Shown here: piece by piece, positions 1-7,708 of the stretch
Position numbering within the stretch: position 1 is the first letter of the stretch
Layout: every line of letters starts with the position of its first letter
Assembly (NCBI GenBank): GCA_964473155.1
Contig: CAYYNT010000023.1
Span: 1 to 58,527 of the forward strand
Reading direction: 5' to 3'
DNA: 58,527 nt
From: JAJFUG01 sp964473155
GTDB lineage: Bacteria; Gemmatimonadota; Glassbacteria; GWA2-58-10
Notes under the pieces: model-generated
What the model saw: only the letters and a program-made list of their open reading frames with translations
Databases searched by the model: none
Told to the model about the DNA's origin: nothing
Program-made: the position numbers and the translations under genes

Positions 1-537
1 TCTAACCATTCCGGTCTTTCAATATAATCTGGTCCGGTTTGGTTAGGAATTACCTATTTTAAAGACTTTGTGTTAATCAATCCGTCCATAGCGACAGATC
101 TGTCCTCCGGTGAATGGAAAAGACACAACATGAGTGCACACCTCCAACTTACGGCCGCAAAGCATTAAGCTCCGCAAATGCCTGTCCCCGATACTCCGGC
201 TTTCTGTTACGGCGACTCGCTGCCAGAAAGCAAGCCGTGATCATCGAAAAGACCTTTGTTCTTTTGATAGAATCCTGTTAGATTTATACCCGGCATCGCA
301 AGTAATCGTCCGGGGATGCCGTCTAATAGAAAGTCAGTGGCAGCTTGCTGTGAATGTATCCGATGGCTCCGGGAGGAATGAAAAAGCAAAGAAAATAATA
401 TCACCCGCATTTCTTGATAAGGACCAGCCGCTTATTTTTGTCTGATATCTTTATTTGCATCGTATAAGCTAATTCATGCTTTATATTCAGGCATCTGTTC
501 CGCCTGCTAATCTATTGCGCTCTGACGAGGTAATGCT
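1..537. other. Upstream region without a recognisable gene
   Basis: This stretch is more AT-rich than the genes that follow and holds only short open frames on both strands, none with a recognisable protein or a good ribosome binding site. Stops interrupt every frame of any length. It ends in the ribosome binding site GAGG, seven bases before the DUF47 start. A hexamer TATAAG preceded 19 bases earlier by TTGTCT (about 440-470) could be a promoter for the phosphate pair, but the spacing is poor. I see no RNA gene or repeat. Confidence 0.5.
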
Positions 538-1182
538 ATGCGTCTGAATATACTTGATCTGTTATTACCGCGCGAGGTGAAGTTTTTTAATTACATGAAC
601 GAGCAGGTCGATCTTTTTTCGAAGAGTTGCGGCATTTTCAGATCCTTTGTCTCGCAGCTCAAAAACATTTCTGATGAAGAGATTCACTCCGAAGTTCTTA
701 AAATAAAGGACCTGGAGCTGATAGGAGACAGGATCGAGCGGGAGATAATCGATCAGTTGGACAGGACGTTCCTCACTCCTCTGGACAGGGAAGACATACA
801 TTCCATCGCTGTGGGCCTTGACAATTGCCTCGACAGCATAAACAACATGGCGCAGAAAATAGAGATATTCAAAATAAAAGACGCCCCGCCGAATGTCCTC
901 ACTTTCCTGAATATCATCGTAGATATCGCAAACGAGTTCAACAAACTGATCCGCAGCCTGGAGTCCAAAGAGGACATCAGCATCATCATAACCAAGATAC
1001 ACAAGCTCGAGACCGATGCCGATTTCCTTTTCCACACGACCATGGCAGACCTTCTTAACTGCAAGAACAACATCATTTACATAATAAAATTCAAGGACCT
1101 GTACGAGGAACTCGAAGAGCTTGTCAACTCAGTCGACCGGATAGCGAAACTGATCAGAGGCATTGTGGTGAAACGGGGATAG
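538..1182 (+). CDS. DUF47 family PhoU-like phosphate transport regulator
   Basis: The 214-residue protein is all helical with heptad-like charged stretches, no signal peptide and no membrane segment, the size and pattern of DUF47/PhoU_div proteins. These are cytosolic PhoU-like helical bundles, typically encoded immediately before PiT-type phosphate permeases and thought to tune them. The start ATG has a GAGG ribosome binding site seven bases upstream. The next gene, a PiT permease, begins five bases after the stop, so the two are almost certainly co-transcribed. Family assignment rests on sequence pattern plus neighbour; the regulatory role is inferred from the family. Confidence 0.88.
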   Translation: MRLNILDLLLPREVKFFNYMNEQVDLFSKSCGIFRSFVSQLKNISDEEIHSEVLKIKDLELIGDRIEREIIDQLDRTFLTPLDREDIHSIAVGLDNCLDSINNMAQKIEIFKIKDAPPNVLTFLNIIVDIANEFNKLIRSLESKEDISIIITKIHKLETDADFLFHTTMADLLNCKNNIIYIIKFKDLYEELEELVNSVDRIAKLIRGIVVKRG

Positions 1183-1187
1183 ACATT

Positions 1188-2180
1188 GTGACATATACGA
1201 CACTGGTTATCGTGATAATTGCGCTGGCCCTTCTGTTTGACTTTATAAACGGCTTTCACGATGCGGCAAACGCCATAGCGACTGTTGTAGTAACCAAAAC
1301 GCTTTCACCGCTGCAGGCCGTGGCTATGGCTGGAACCGCAAATTTTCTGGGTTATTTCTTCAGCGGCGTGGCGGTGGCTCAAACTGTCGGCAAGGGAATA
1401 ATCGACAGCACCGATGTTACACTGGCGCTGATACTCGCGGCGTTGATCGGCGCCATAGTCTGGAACATCCTGACCTGGATCATGGGCCTTCCCACCTCCA
1501 GCAGCCATGCCCTGATCGGCGGCCTGGTCGGCAGCGGCATCGCAGCGGCTGGTTTCCAGATAGTCCATCCCGTAGGCCTGCTGAAAGTGTTCCTTTTCAT
1601 CATTGTGGCTCCGCTGCTTGGAATGATCGGTGCGGCGGCGTTCACGGTCCTGATAATATGGCTGTTCAGAAAGAGCCATCCCGCCTCGGCGAACAAGAAA
1701 TTCAAGCTGCTTCAGCTCGTTTCGGCCTCGTTGTACTCCATCGGGCATGGGACAAACGATGCCCAAAAAACGATGGGGGTCGTTGCGCTGACGCTTTTTT
1801 CGGCCGGGATCAAGTCGTCTTTCGAGATAGACCACTGGGTCGTGATAAGTTGCTACAGCGCGATAACCCTGGGCACGTTTTTCGGCGGATGGCGCATAGT
1901 GAAAACCATCGGCACGCGGATAACCAAGATCAGGGCCATGGAAGGTTTCTGCGCGGAAACTTCCTCAGCCATTGTCCTGTTGTTCACGGCCCACCTGGGA
2001 ATCCCGGTCAGCACGACGCACGTGATAGCCGGCTCGATAATGGGTGTGGGCAGCGTCGAGCACGCCAGGAGCGTCCGCTGGGTGATAGCCAGAAGGATAC
2101 TGTGGGCCTGGATCCTGACAATACCGGCCACGGCGCTGATTGCCGCGCTGAGCTACCTGGCCGTTTCCTTAGTTATTTGA
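1188..2180 (+). CDS. pit: PiT-family inorganic phosphate transporter
   Basis: This 330-residue polytopic membrane protein carries both halves of the PiT signature: DFINGFHDAANAIATVV near residues 12-28 and a second copy around IGHGTNDAQKTMG near residue 190. Each contains the GxxxAxNA / GTNDA core characteristic of the family. About ten hydrophobic segments surround them. PiT proteins import phosphate, as a metal complex with protons in bacteria such as E. coli or with sodium in other lineages; the coupling ion cannot be told here. Translation starts at GTG, with GGGGA upstream. The length is at the short end of the family, typical of the compact PiTs that pair with DUF47. It shares an operon with the preceding DUF47 gene. 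Confidence 0.93.
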   Translation: MTYTTLVIVIIALALLFDFINGFHDAANAIATVVVTKTLSPLQAVAMAGTANFLGYFFSGVAVAQTVGKGIIDSTDVTLALILAALIGAIVWNILTWIMGLPTSSSHALIGGLVGSGIAAAGFQIVHPVGLLKVFLFIIVAPLLGMIGAAAFTVLIIWLFRKSHPASANKKFKLLQLVSASLYSIGHGTNDAQKTMGVVALTLFSAGIKSSFEIDHWVVISCYSAITLGTFFGGWRIVKTIGTRITKIRAMEGFCAETSSAIVLLFTAHLGIPVSTTHVIAGSIMGVGSVEHARSVRWVIARRILWAWILTIPATALIAALSYLAVSLVI

Positions 2181-2251
2181 TTCGTGCCAGCAACCCGATA
2201 AAATGTCCTGAAACCCGCCTCGTAATAGATCACAGGTGTGCAAGCCTGAAC

Positions 2252-2291
2252 AAAAGAGGCTGTGGATCATGAAAGATCCGCAGCCTCTTTT
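2252..2291 (-). terminator. Terminator hairpin behind tRNA-Thr
   Basis: Arms at 2252-2268 and 2275-2291 pair over 17 bases with one G-U-type mismatch around the loop ATGAAA. On the minus strand the stem ends in TTTT directly after the tRNA CCA end, as expected for intrinsic termination of the tRNA transcript. The mirror-image A and T runs also let it work on the plus strand, about 70 bases behind the phosphate transporter gene. Confidence 0.8.
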
Positions 2292-2294
2292 CAC

Positions 2295-2370
2295 TGGAGC
2301 CACCACCCGGAATCGAACCGGGGACCTACGCATTACGAGTGCGTTGCTCTACCAGCTGAGCTATGGTGGC
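2295..2370 (-). tRNA. tRNA-Thr (anticodon CGT)
   Basis: Read on the minus strand, this 76-base sequence folds into a full cloverleaf: acceptor stem GCCACCA/TGGTGGC, D arm GCTC..GAGC, anticodon stem ACGCA/TGCGT with loop CTCGTAA, and T arm CCCGG-TTCGATT-CCGGG. The anticodon is CGT, which reads ACG (Thr). The G1-C72 and C2-G71 pairs also fit threonine identity. The 3' CCA is encoded (2295-2297). The D loop keeps the conserved AGCTGGTA pattern. Confidence 0.97.
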
Positions 2371-2394
2371 TGGAAGACTCAATTATGGGCAGTG

Positions 2395-2423
2395 AAAATA
2401 ACCTCGGACGCAGCATTAGTCAA
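2395..2423 (-). promoter_or_regulatory. Sigma-70-type promoter for tRNA-Thr
   Basis: On the minus strand, TTGACT (2423-2418), a 17-base spacer and TATTTT (2400-2395) lie so that transcription would begin near 2388, about 18 bases before the mature tRNA 5' end. Confidence 0.6.
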
Positions 2424-2543
2424 GTCCATAGACCGGGCCGGGTTAACCGGGGTCTTGCCGTAATCCGCAGACATTAATATTTTCAGATGCTATTTGCGGA
2501 AACTGCCGGGAATATCAACTACAGAATCCATACAGGAGATAAA

Positions 2544-3563
2544 ATGCAGACCACGGATAAGAAGATCAGGCTCGGGATCATCGGCGCGGGTATAATCGCC
2601 ACCGAGTCGCACCTCCCCGCCCTCGAACATCTCAAAGACAAGTTCCAGGTCACCGCCATCTGCAACCGAAGCCTGCCCAAAGCCGAATCCATGGCCGGCC
2701 GGCTGGGCCTGGAGCGCGGGATGATCTGGCAGGACTGGCGCCGTTTTATCGATGAGGCCCCGGTGGACGCCGTGCTTGTCTGCCTGCCGATAGAGTTGAA
2801 CTATCCGGTGAGCGAAGCCGCGGCCAGGGCGGGCAAGCACGTGCTGTGCGAAAAACCATCCGGAGCCAGCCTGGCCGAGGCACGGGCCACGCTGGAACTG
2901 TCCCGTAAATACGGAATTACATACATGGTGGCCGAGGATTGCCACTACACCCCCTGTTTCGTGAAAGCCGCCCAACTGGTGCGGGAGGGCACGATCGGAA
3001 AACTGGTTTCGATAAGCTGGAGTCCGCTGGGGTTCATGCCGGTTGACAACAAATACGCGCGCACCGAATGGCGTATACACCACGCCTACCCCGGTGGTTA
3101 CCTTCTGGATGGCGGAGTGCACAACATTCATGTTCTCCAGATGATAGCCGGGCCGGTGATTTCGGTCCGGGCCGAGGTGCGTTCGGTGGAGCCGCGGCTG
3201 GGAGAGCTGGACCACGCGTTCTGCCTGCTCAATCATGCAAGCGGAGTGCTCAGCTCGCTCAACCTGAGCTGGCGGGCGAAAGACCGCGGAGAAAGCCCGC
3301 TTAAAGCTTTCGGGACAGAGGGCAGCCTGATTGTCGAGTGGGAGAGAATAATAAAGCTCGATCTGGAGGGAAAAGAGGAAGTGATCGAAACCGGCGGCGA
3401 GGACGCTTTCCAGCTCGAACAACTGGATTTCCACCGTTGCATCACGGGCGGAGGAGAACCCTCATGCACTGCCGAAAGCACCGCCAGGGACGTGGCCGTG
3501 GCGCTGGCTTTGCTGGAATCGGCCCGCGGAAGCGGGGCCGCTCAGGTTGAGAGCGTTGTCTGA
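2544..3563 (+). CDS. Gfo/Idh/MocA family NAD(P)-dependent oxidoreductase
   Basis: A 339-residue cytosolic dehydrogenase. The N-terminal Rossmann fold shows GAGIIA at residues 14-19, and the EKP motif of the family lies at 103-105 (CEKPSG). The substrate-domain motif DGGVHNIH near residues 189-196 carries the histidines that typically line the active site. Family members oxidise or reduce sugars, inositols and sugar acids with NAD(P); the substrate cannot be told from sequence. The start ATG at 2544 has AGGAG five bases upstream; an earlier in-frame ATG at 2487 lacks a binding site. The gene stands alone between the tRNA and the convergent PspC gene. Confidence 0.9.
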   Translation: MQTTDKKIRLGIIGAGIIATESHLPALEHLKDKFQVTAICNRSLPKAESMAGRLGLERGMIWQDWRRFIDEAPVDAVLVCLPIELNYPVSEAAARAGKHVLCEKPSGASLAEARATLELSRKYGITYMVAEDCHYTPCFVKAAQLVREGTIGKLVSISWSPLGFMPVDNKYARTEWRIHHAYPGGYLLDGGVHNIHVLQMIAGPVISVRAEVRSVEPRLGELDHAFCLLNHASGVLSSLNLSWRAKDRGESPLKAFGTEGSLIVEWERIIKLDLEGKEEVIETGGEDAFQLEQLDFHRCITGGGEPSCTAESTARDVAVALALLESARGSGAAQVESVV

Positions 3564-3653
3564 ACCCGGCGTCCATTTAGTGTCTTTTGACTCCAGCAGG
3601 CAGAGCGGCCCTGGCGGCAGCCGCTCACAACCTGCCACAACCGCTGGCAGTGA

Positions 3654-4217
3654 TTATTTGTTTTCCTCCTCCTCCGGTTTCCTGTCCGGCCCGAGATCGA
3701 AGACGCCGCCTGTCTCAGCCGCCGGGCTTTCGGAAGAGGAATTCTCCTTCGGGTTGCGGCCGGGGACTTCGGCCTGAGGAGCCGCGGCGGCGCTCCCGCC
3801 GGGATAGCTGTCCACCATTGGAGGGGCAGCCGTGTGCGAGTGTCCCGGCGATGGTGGAGCATATGGTTGTCCAGCGTCTTTCAAGTCATCCTCGCTCCCG
3901 GTTTTGACCGGCGGCGGCATCAGCAGCCAGAGGACTATGTACAGGACCAGGCCGAATCCGTAGAACAGCGTGGTCACCACAAACATCACCCGCAGGGGAA
4001 GCACGAGCACCGGCGCATCGAACTGACAAGCCAGGCCGGTGCACACTCCGGCTATTTTCTTACCCTGGCTCACCCGGCGCCAGTATCCCCCGCCCGATAC
4101 GGCCTGCGCCGCCATCGGCTTGCGGGTCAACATGCTTCCGCAATATCGGCATTTGATCGCTTCCACCCGGATCGTCTCGGCGCAGAAGGGGCATTTTTTC
4201 ATTCCGCTCTCTTCCAT
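3654..4217 (-). CDS. Zinc-ribbon PspC-domain membrane protein
   Basis: This 187-residue protein has three parts. The first is a short zinc ribbon with two CxxC pairs, C9/C12 and C23/C26. Next comes a PspC domain (about residues 45-100), with the typical RVSQGKKIAGVCTGLACQF start followed by a hydrophobic membrane segment that ends LWLLMPPP. The tail is a low-complexity, proline- and glutamate-rich region of about 85 residues. PspC domains occur in envelope-stress systems, often as membrane regulators or toxins. AAGGAG lies six bases before the chosen ATG. It follows the sigma factor and its membrane partner by 90 bases, so it is probably the third gene of an envelope-stress operon. The function of the tail is unknown. 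Confidence 0.85.
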   Translation of the reverse strand: MEESGMKKCPFCAETIRVEAIKCRYCGSMLTRKPMAAQAVSGGGYWRRVSQGKKIAGVCTGLACQFDAPVLVLPLRVMFVVTTLFYGFGLVLYIVLWLLMPPPVKTGSEDDLKDAGQPYAPPSPGHSHTAAPPMVDSYPGGSAAAAPQAEVPGRNPKENSSSESPAAETGGVFDLGPDRKPEEEENK

Positions 4218-4305
4218 GACCCACTCCTTGAGTAATTTGTATCCCTGTTATCAGGCCCCGCCATTCTCCGTTCATTCTGATCAATTATGACGGCGCTCGA
4301 TAATC

Positions 4306-4716
4306 TCAGTTTTCAACAAGATTGAAACATTCTCCCTGCTCCGGGGCAGCCTGCGGTTGCAACAGCTTGAATGTGATCACCAGCAGTGTCCCGACGAGCA
4401 TCGATACACCGGCCAGCGGCATCCAGAAAAGCGAACGCGTCACGTACACGGTCCAGGCCTCCGGCAGAGTGAACCTGAGCACTGTCCCGACGGCCAGCGA
4501 ATAGAACAGATTCATGGTCAGAACCAGGGCCAGGCCCGAGAGAAGCATGACCGGACCGGCGTGAGCTGGGGCTTTTTCCTCTGCCTGCGCGGCTGAATAC
4601 AGCAACTCCTCCCGCATCAGCCGTTTCGTCTCGGCCAGCAGGGACGCGCGCGGCCCCTTGACGCTATAGGCAGTCAGGATTCTGCGGACATCCTCGTCAC
4701 TCAGGTTCTTCTTCAT
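4306..4716 (-). CDS. Small membrane protein, candidate anti-sigma factor
   Basis: A 136-residue protein with a charged cytosolic N-terminus (about 45 residues) and two clear hydrophobic segments, roughly residues 53-80 and 92-115. The ATG at 4716 has GGAGG seven bases upstream; the frame also opens with TTG at 4722, which sits too close to that site. It overlaps the end of the sigma-factor gene by 20 bases, the classic arrangement of a sigma/anti-sigma pair. The zinc-binding HxxxCxxC motif of common anti-sigma domains is absent, so the anti-sigma role is inferred from position only. No homologous family is recognisable by eye. Confidence 0.7.
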   Translation of the reverse strand: MKKNLSDEDVRRILTAYSVKGPRASLLAETKRLMREELLYSAAQAEEKAPAHAGPVMLLSGLALVLTMNLFYSLAVGTVLRFTLPEAWTVYVTRSLFWMPLAGVSMLVGTLLVITFKLLQPQAAPEQGECFNLVEN

Positions 4717-5299
4717 CTTCAACCTCCGCGGAATATTCGGACGGGTTGAAACCGTCCATCTTCTCCTTGAGGAATATCATCGCCCGGTGCAGACGGCTTT
4801 TGACCGTACCCAGCGGACAGTTTAATATCTCGGCGATTTCCTGCTCGGTCTTCTCGTTGTAAAACCTCAGCACCACCACTTCCCGCATCTTCGGAGGCAG
4901 ACTGTCCACAATCTTCCTGACTTTTTCCGCCCTGAGAATGCTTTCAGCATCCACATCCGGGTCCTGAGCCAGGTCCGGCGCATCTTCCAGCGCCACGTAC
5001 TCCCGTCTCCCGGACCTCTGCATCGCGCTGCGGCATTGATTCAACGCTATCTGGAACAGCCAGGTCGAAAAACGAGCCTGCCGCCTGAAGCCTCCGATAT
5101 GACGGATGACCCGTATCCAGGTTTCCTGAAAAATGTCCTCAGCGGCGGCAGTATCGCTCACCAGCCGCAGGATGAAAGCGTACAGCGGCTTGCTGAACGC
5201 ATCCACCGCCTCATCGATAGCATCGGGGGCGCCAGACTGGAGTCTGTCCACCAGGGCGTCTTCATTCTCGATTATCGCCCCGGCCAGGGGACTTTCCAT
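4697..5299 (-). CDS. ECF-family RNA polymerase sigma factor
   Basis: A 200-residue group 4 sigma factor. Region 2 includes DIFQETWIRVIRHI, the segment that recognises the -10 element. Region 4 contains LPPKMREVVVLRF and the helix-turn-helix EIAEILNCPLGTVKSRLHRA, which reads the -35 element. No extra domains are present. The ATG at 5299 is preceded by AAGGA at seven bases; the open frame runs on to a TTG at 5410 but that extension looks unlike sigma sequence. A GGAAC at 5369-5373 (minus strand) could be an autoregulatory ECF -35 element, but no convincing -10 is seen. Translational overlap with the following membrane protein suggests a sigma/anti-sigma pair. Confidence 0.93.
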   Translation of the reverse strand: MESPLAGAIIENEDALVDRLQSGAPDAIDEAVDAFSKPLYAFILRLVSDTAAAEDIFQETWIRVIRHIGGFRRQARFSTWLFQIALNQCRSAMQRSGRREYVALEDAPDLAQDPDVDAESILRAEKVRKIVDSLPPKMREVVVLRFYNEKTEQEIAEILNCPLGTVKSRLHRAMIFLKEKMDGFNPSEYSAEVEDEEEPE

Positions 5300-5513
5300 C
5301 CTCGGGTCCTTTTTGATTCCTGAATCCGGCCTGAATCTCCGCGTCCGTTTGCCAGCACCCCGATTCCCAGTTCCAAACGATAAGACCTCGCAAGCTCCCG
5401 GACGGTTCAATTATTTACAAAACTTTCACTTTTCCACACTGAAAATAAAATATCAGAATCAAACATCCGCGACAAGACAGAACGAGAAAACTGATTCAAA
5501 AAAATTATTATTA

Positions 5514-5542
5514 TTGAACCGTCTTCCCGCTGTATTTACATT
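5514..5542 (+). promoter_or_regulatory. Candidate promoter for the DUF2961 gene
   Basis: TTGAAC (5514-5519), a 17-base spacer and TACATT (5537-5542) precede the DUF2961 start by about 50 bases. The flanking sequence is AT-rich. The ribosome binding site is CGGAGA, seven bases before ATG. Confidence 0.45.
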
Positions 5543-5592
5543 GTCCCCGGCGGCTCTACGGCTGACATAAATCCAAACCTCCGGAGACAAGA

Positions 5593-6777
5593 ATGATTAA
5601 TAACACGCGTCCGCTCGCGGCTGTCATGCTGCTCACGGTTTCGCTTTACGGTCCGGTCAGGGCTGAGGAACTGTTTACAGTGCCTGCTGGTGTGGAGACA
5701 CGCTGGTCTTCATTCGAAAATCCGGCTGCCGCCAAAGGCGCGGGCGGACAGACCAATCAAACCCGTAAAGGAGCGGCCAGTAAGGATATAGCGCCCGGAG
5801 AAACTGTAACTCTCCTTGACATCCAGGGACCTGGAGTGATAAGACGGATATGGATGACCGTGCGCGGCAAGCCGGAAAACCTGCGCGGACTGGTGCTCCG
5901 CATGTACTGGGAGGACCAGGATTATCCCTCGGTGGAGGCCCCGCTGCAGGATTTTTTCGGCATCCCGTTCGCCCGTCAGACAGCCTTTGAAAGCGTGTTT
6001 TTCTCGAATCCTGAAGGACGGTCTTTCAACTGCTTCATCCCCATGCCCTTTAAAAAGCGCGCCAGAGTCGAGATAGAAAACCAGACTCCGGAAAGCGCCA
6101 CGCCCCTTTTCTACGATATAGACCTCACGGTGGGAGACAAGCTGCCGGATGATCTCTGCTATTTTCACGCCCGTTACCGCAGGGAAAATACGGCTGTCCC
6201 GAAAAAGGATTTTCAGATACTGCCCCGGGTGGAAGGACGCGGGCGCTTTCTGGGCTGCAATGTCGGGGTGCGGGCCATAGGTGAATACGCCAAATCAGCC
6301 TGGTTCGGCGAGGGAGAAATAAAAATTTACCTGGACGGCGACCGTGAATATCCCACCCTGGTGGGCACCGGTACGGAGGACCTGGTGGGCAGCGCCTGGG
6401 GTCTTGGCTCATTCAACCATCTGTATCAGGGGTGTCTTCTGGCTGGCATTGACAACGGCATCTGGGGTTTCTACCGCTATCACGCGCCGGATCCGGTTTA
6501 TTTTCACAGGGAAATACGGGTTGACCTTCAGCAGATGCAGGGGGCCATGGCCAGCCAGATAAAGAAGGACATCAGCCCGGATAACTACCCCGAGCTGGTC
6601 AAAACGCATAAACGGTTCGAGCCCTCCACCGGAGAGGACACCTGGGAAAACTTCGAGGCGCCGCAGGATGTCTGCGCGACGGCCTACTGGTACCAGAGTC
6701 TCCCCTCGCCCAAATGGGGCCCTATCGAGGGATTCGAATCGAGGATGAAAGACCTCAATTTGCCGGCCGGACAATGA
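5593..6777 (+). CDS. Secreted DUF2961 / GH172-type glycoside hydrolase
   Basis: A 394-residue protein with a cleavable signal peptide (hydrophobic residues 8-20, likely cut after VRA). It has the features of DUF2961: the early WSSFENPAAAKGAGG segment, GPGVIRRIWMT, and the glutamate-rich core WFGEGEIKIYLDGD followed by GTGTEDLVGSAWG. DUF2961 defines glycoside hydrolase family 172, whose characterised members act on alpha-D-fructofuranosyl or alpha-D-arabinofuranosyl linkages. The glutamates in GEGE and GTGTED fit the two-glutamate site reported for that family, although I cannot align them exactly. The substrate here is unknown. The protein would act in the periplasm or outside the cell. It is divergent from the ECF sigma operon. 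Confidence 0.87.
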   Translation: MINNTRPLAAVMLLTVSLYGPVRAEELFTVPAGVETRWSSFENPAAAKGAGGQTNQTRKGAASKDIAPGETVTLLDIQGPGVIRRIWMTVRGKPENLRGLVLRMYWEDQDYPSVEAPLQDFFGIPFARQTAFESVFFSNPEGRSFNCFIPMPFKKRARVEIENQTPESATPLFYDIDLTVGDKLPDDLCYFHARYRRENTAVPKKDFQILPRVEGRGRFLGCNVGVRAIGEYAKSAWFGEGEIKIYLDGDREYPTLVGTGTEDLVGSAWGLGSFNHLYQGCLLAGIDNGIWGFYRYHAPDPVYFHREIRVDLQQMQGAMASQIKKDISPDNYPELVKTHKRFEPSTGEDTWENFEAPQDVCATAYWYQSLPSPKWGPIEGFESRMKDLNLPAGQ

Positions 6778-6871
6778 TTCAGAGGAATGGGTGACGCCGC
6801 TTAAAAACTAAATCATCACAGAGGGGCCGTGCCGCTGGCTGACAAGTCTCAGGTCCGGCCCCAGCGCTTTA

Positions 6872-7708
6872 TCAATAAATCCAGTCCGGCACGTAGGCGA
6901 AAAGCCCTGCCGTGTGAAGGAAGGTGTATTCCGGGACGCCCGGCAGTTGGGAGAACCCGAAAGCCTGTCCCCCGAGGATGAGAGCGGGAGGAAACGCCGC
7001 GTGCCTGGCGCCGTCGAACAGACGGGCAAAATCTCTTTCCTGGATGAATAGCCCGCCGGCCACCTGGCACATATCCGTAGAGATCATATCAACGACCCGG
7101 TCCAGGCTTTCCGCAGAAAAATCCAATGTTTCCGGAAGTCCGGCGAAGTGATCGAGACTGGTGACGAGCGTCACCTGTCCTCTTTCCGCCCGCGCCACGA
7201 GGCTGAACGACAGGTCCTGACCGGAAAAAACTGAAAGGACAAGAGTCCCGGTGGACATCATCGTATCGTTCATGAAACGGCTCACGCTCTGAAAATCGAC
7301 CGGGCCGCGGTCGAGAGTCAGCGCCGGATAAATGCCGAGTTTTTCACTCTGCCTTGAGTTGATTGTCTCGATCACGCGGACGAGAAATGTGTATCGAGGC
7401 TCATCCGGTTCGGGAAGGATGTTCTGGGCCTCACAGAGACTTTCATACCCGTCGAGGTCTGTCACTATCACCCGCCGGACGCGATAGCTGTTGTTATCAT
7501 GTATCAGCCTGGCTGTCAACCGCGCATCCGTGATTCTGGACAGGCCGAAAGGACGGTCCTCGCCGCCCAGCACGAACTTGCGCGGGATACCCTCCTCATG
7601 CCACAGCACGGCCTGTGGCCGGCTCATGGAAAGAACCGGAAAATACTTTGAAAACGCGGACCAGCTTCGAGGATCGATATCCCTGACAACCATGCCCGGA
7701 GAAATCAA
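6872..7708 (-). CDS. Unknown protein, translationally coupled to GH42-like gene
   Basis: A 278-residue protein with no signal peptide, membrane segment or motif I recognise. It is a mixed alpha/beta sequence with acidic patches and a hydrophobic, aromatic C-terminus (VPEYTFLHTAGLFAYVPDWIY region). The start is TTG at 7708, overlapping the TGA stop of the upstream gene by four bases, with GGGAGG about seven bases before it. A second possible start is the ATG at 7693, which has no good binding site. Tight coupling to the exported hydrolase-like protein suggests a joint role, but the protein appears cytosolic. I assign no function. Confidence 0.75.
   Translation of the reverse strand: MISPGMVVRDIDPRSWSAFSKYFPVLSMSRPQAVLWHEEGIPRKFVLGGEDRPFGLSRITDARLTARLIHDNNSYRVRRVIVTDLDGYESLCEAQNILPEPDEPRYTFLVRVIETINSRQSEKLGIYPALTLDRGPVDFQSVSRFMNDTMMSTGTLVLSVFSGQDLSFSLVARAERGQVTLVTSLDHFAGLPETLDFSAESLDRVVDMISTDMCQVAGGLFIQERDFARLFDGARHAAFPPALILGGQAFGFSQLPGVPEYTFLHTAGLFAYVPDWIY

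Noticed and set aside
134..445. 103-codon plus-strand open frame before the DUF47 gene
   Set aside because: No ribosome binding site, no recognisable composition or family, and the region looks non-coding in base pattern.
2490..3434. 314-codon minus-strand frame
   Set aside because: Antisense to the Gfo/Idh gene, whose motifs and binding site are clear; the frame is a by-product of GC-rich codon bias.
6823..6862. GGGGCCG..CGGCCCC inverted repeat behind the unknown gene
   Set aside because: Only a seven-base stem with a 26-base loop and no T tract; too weak to call a terminator.
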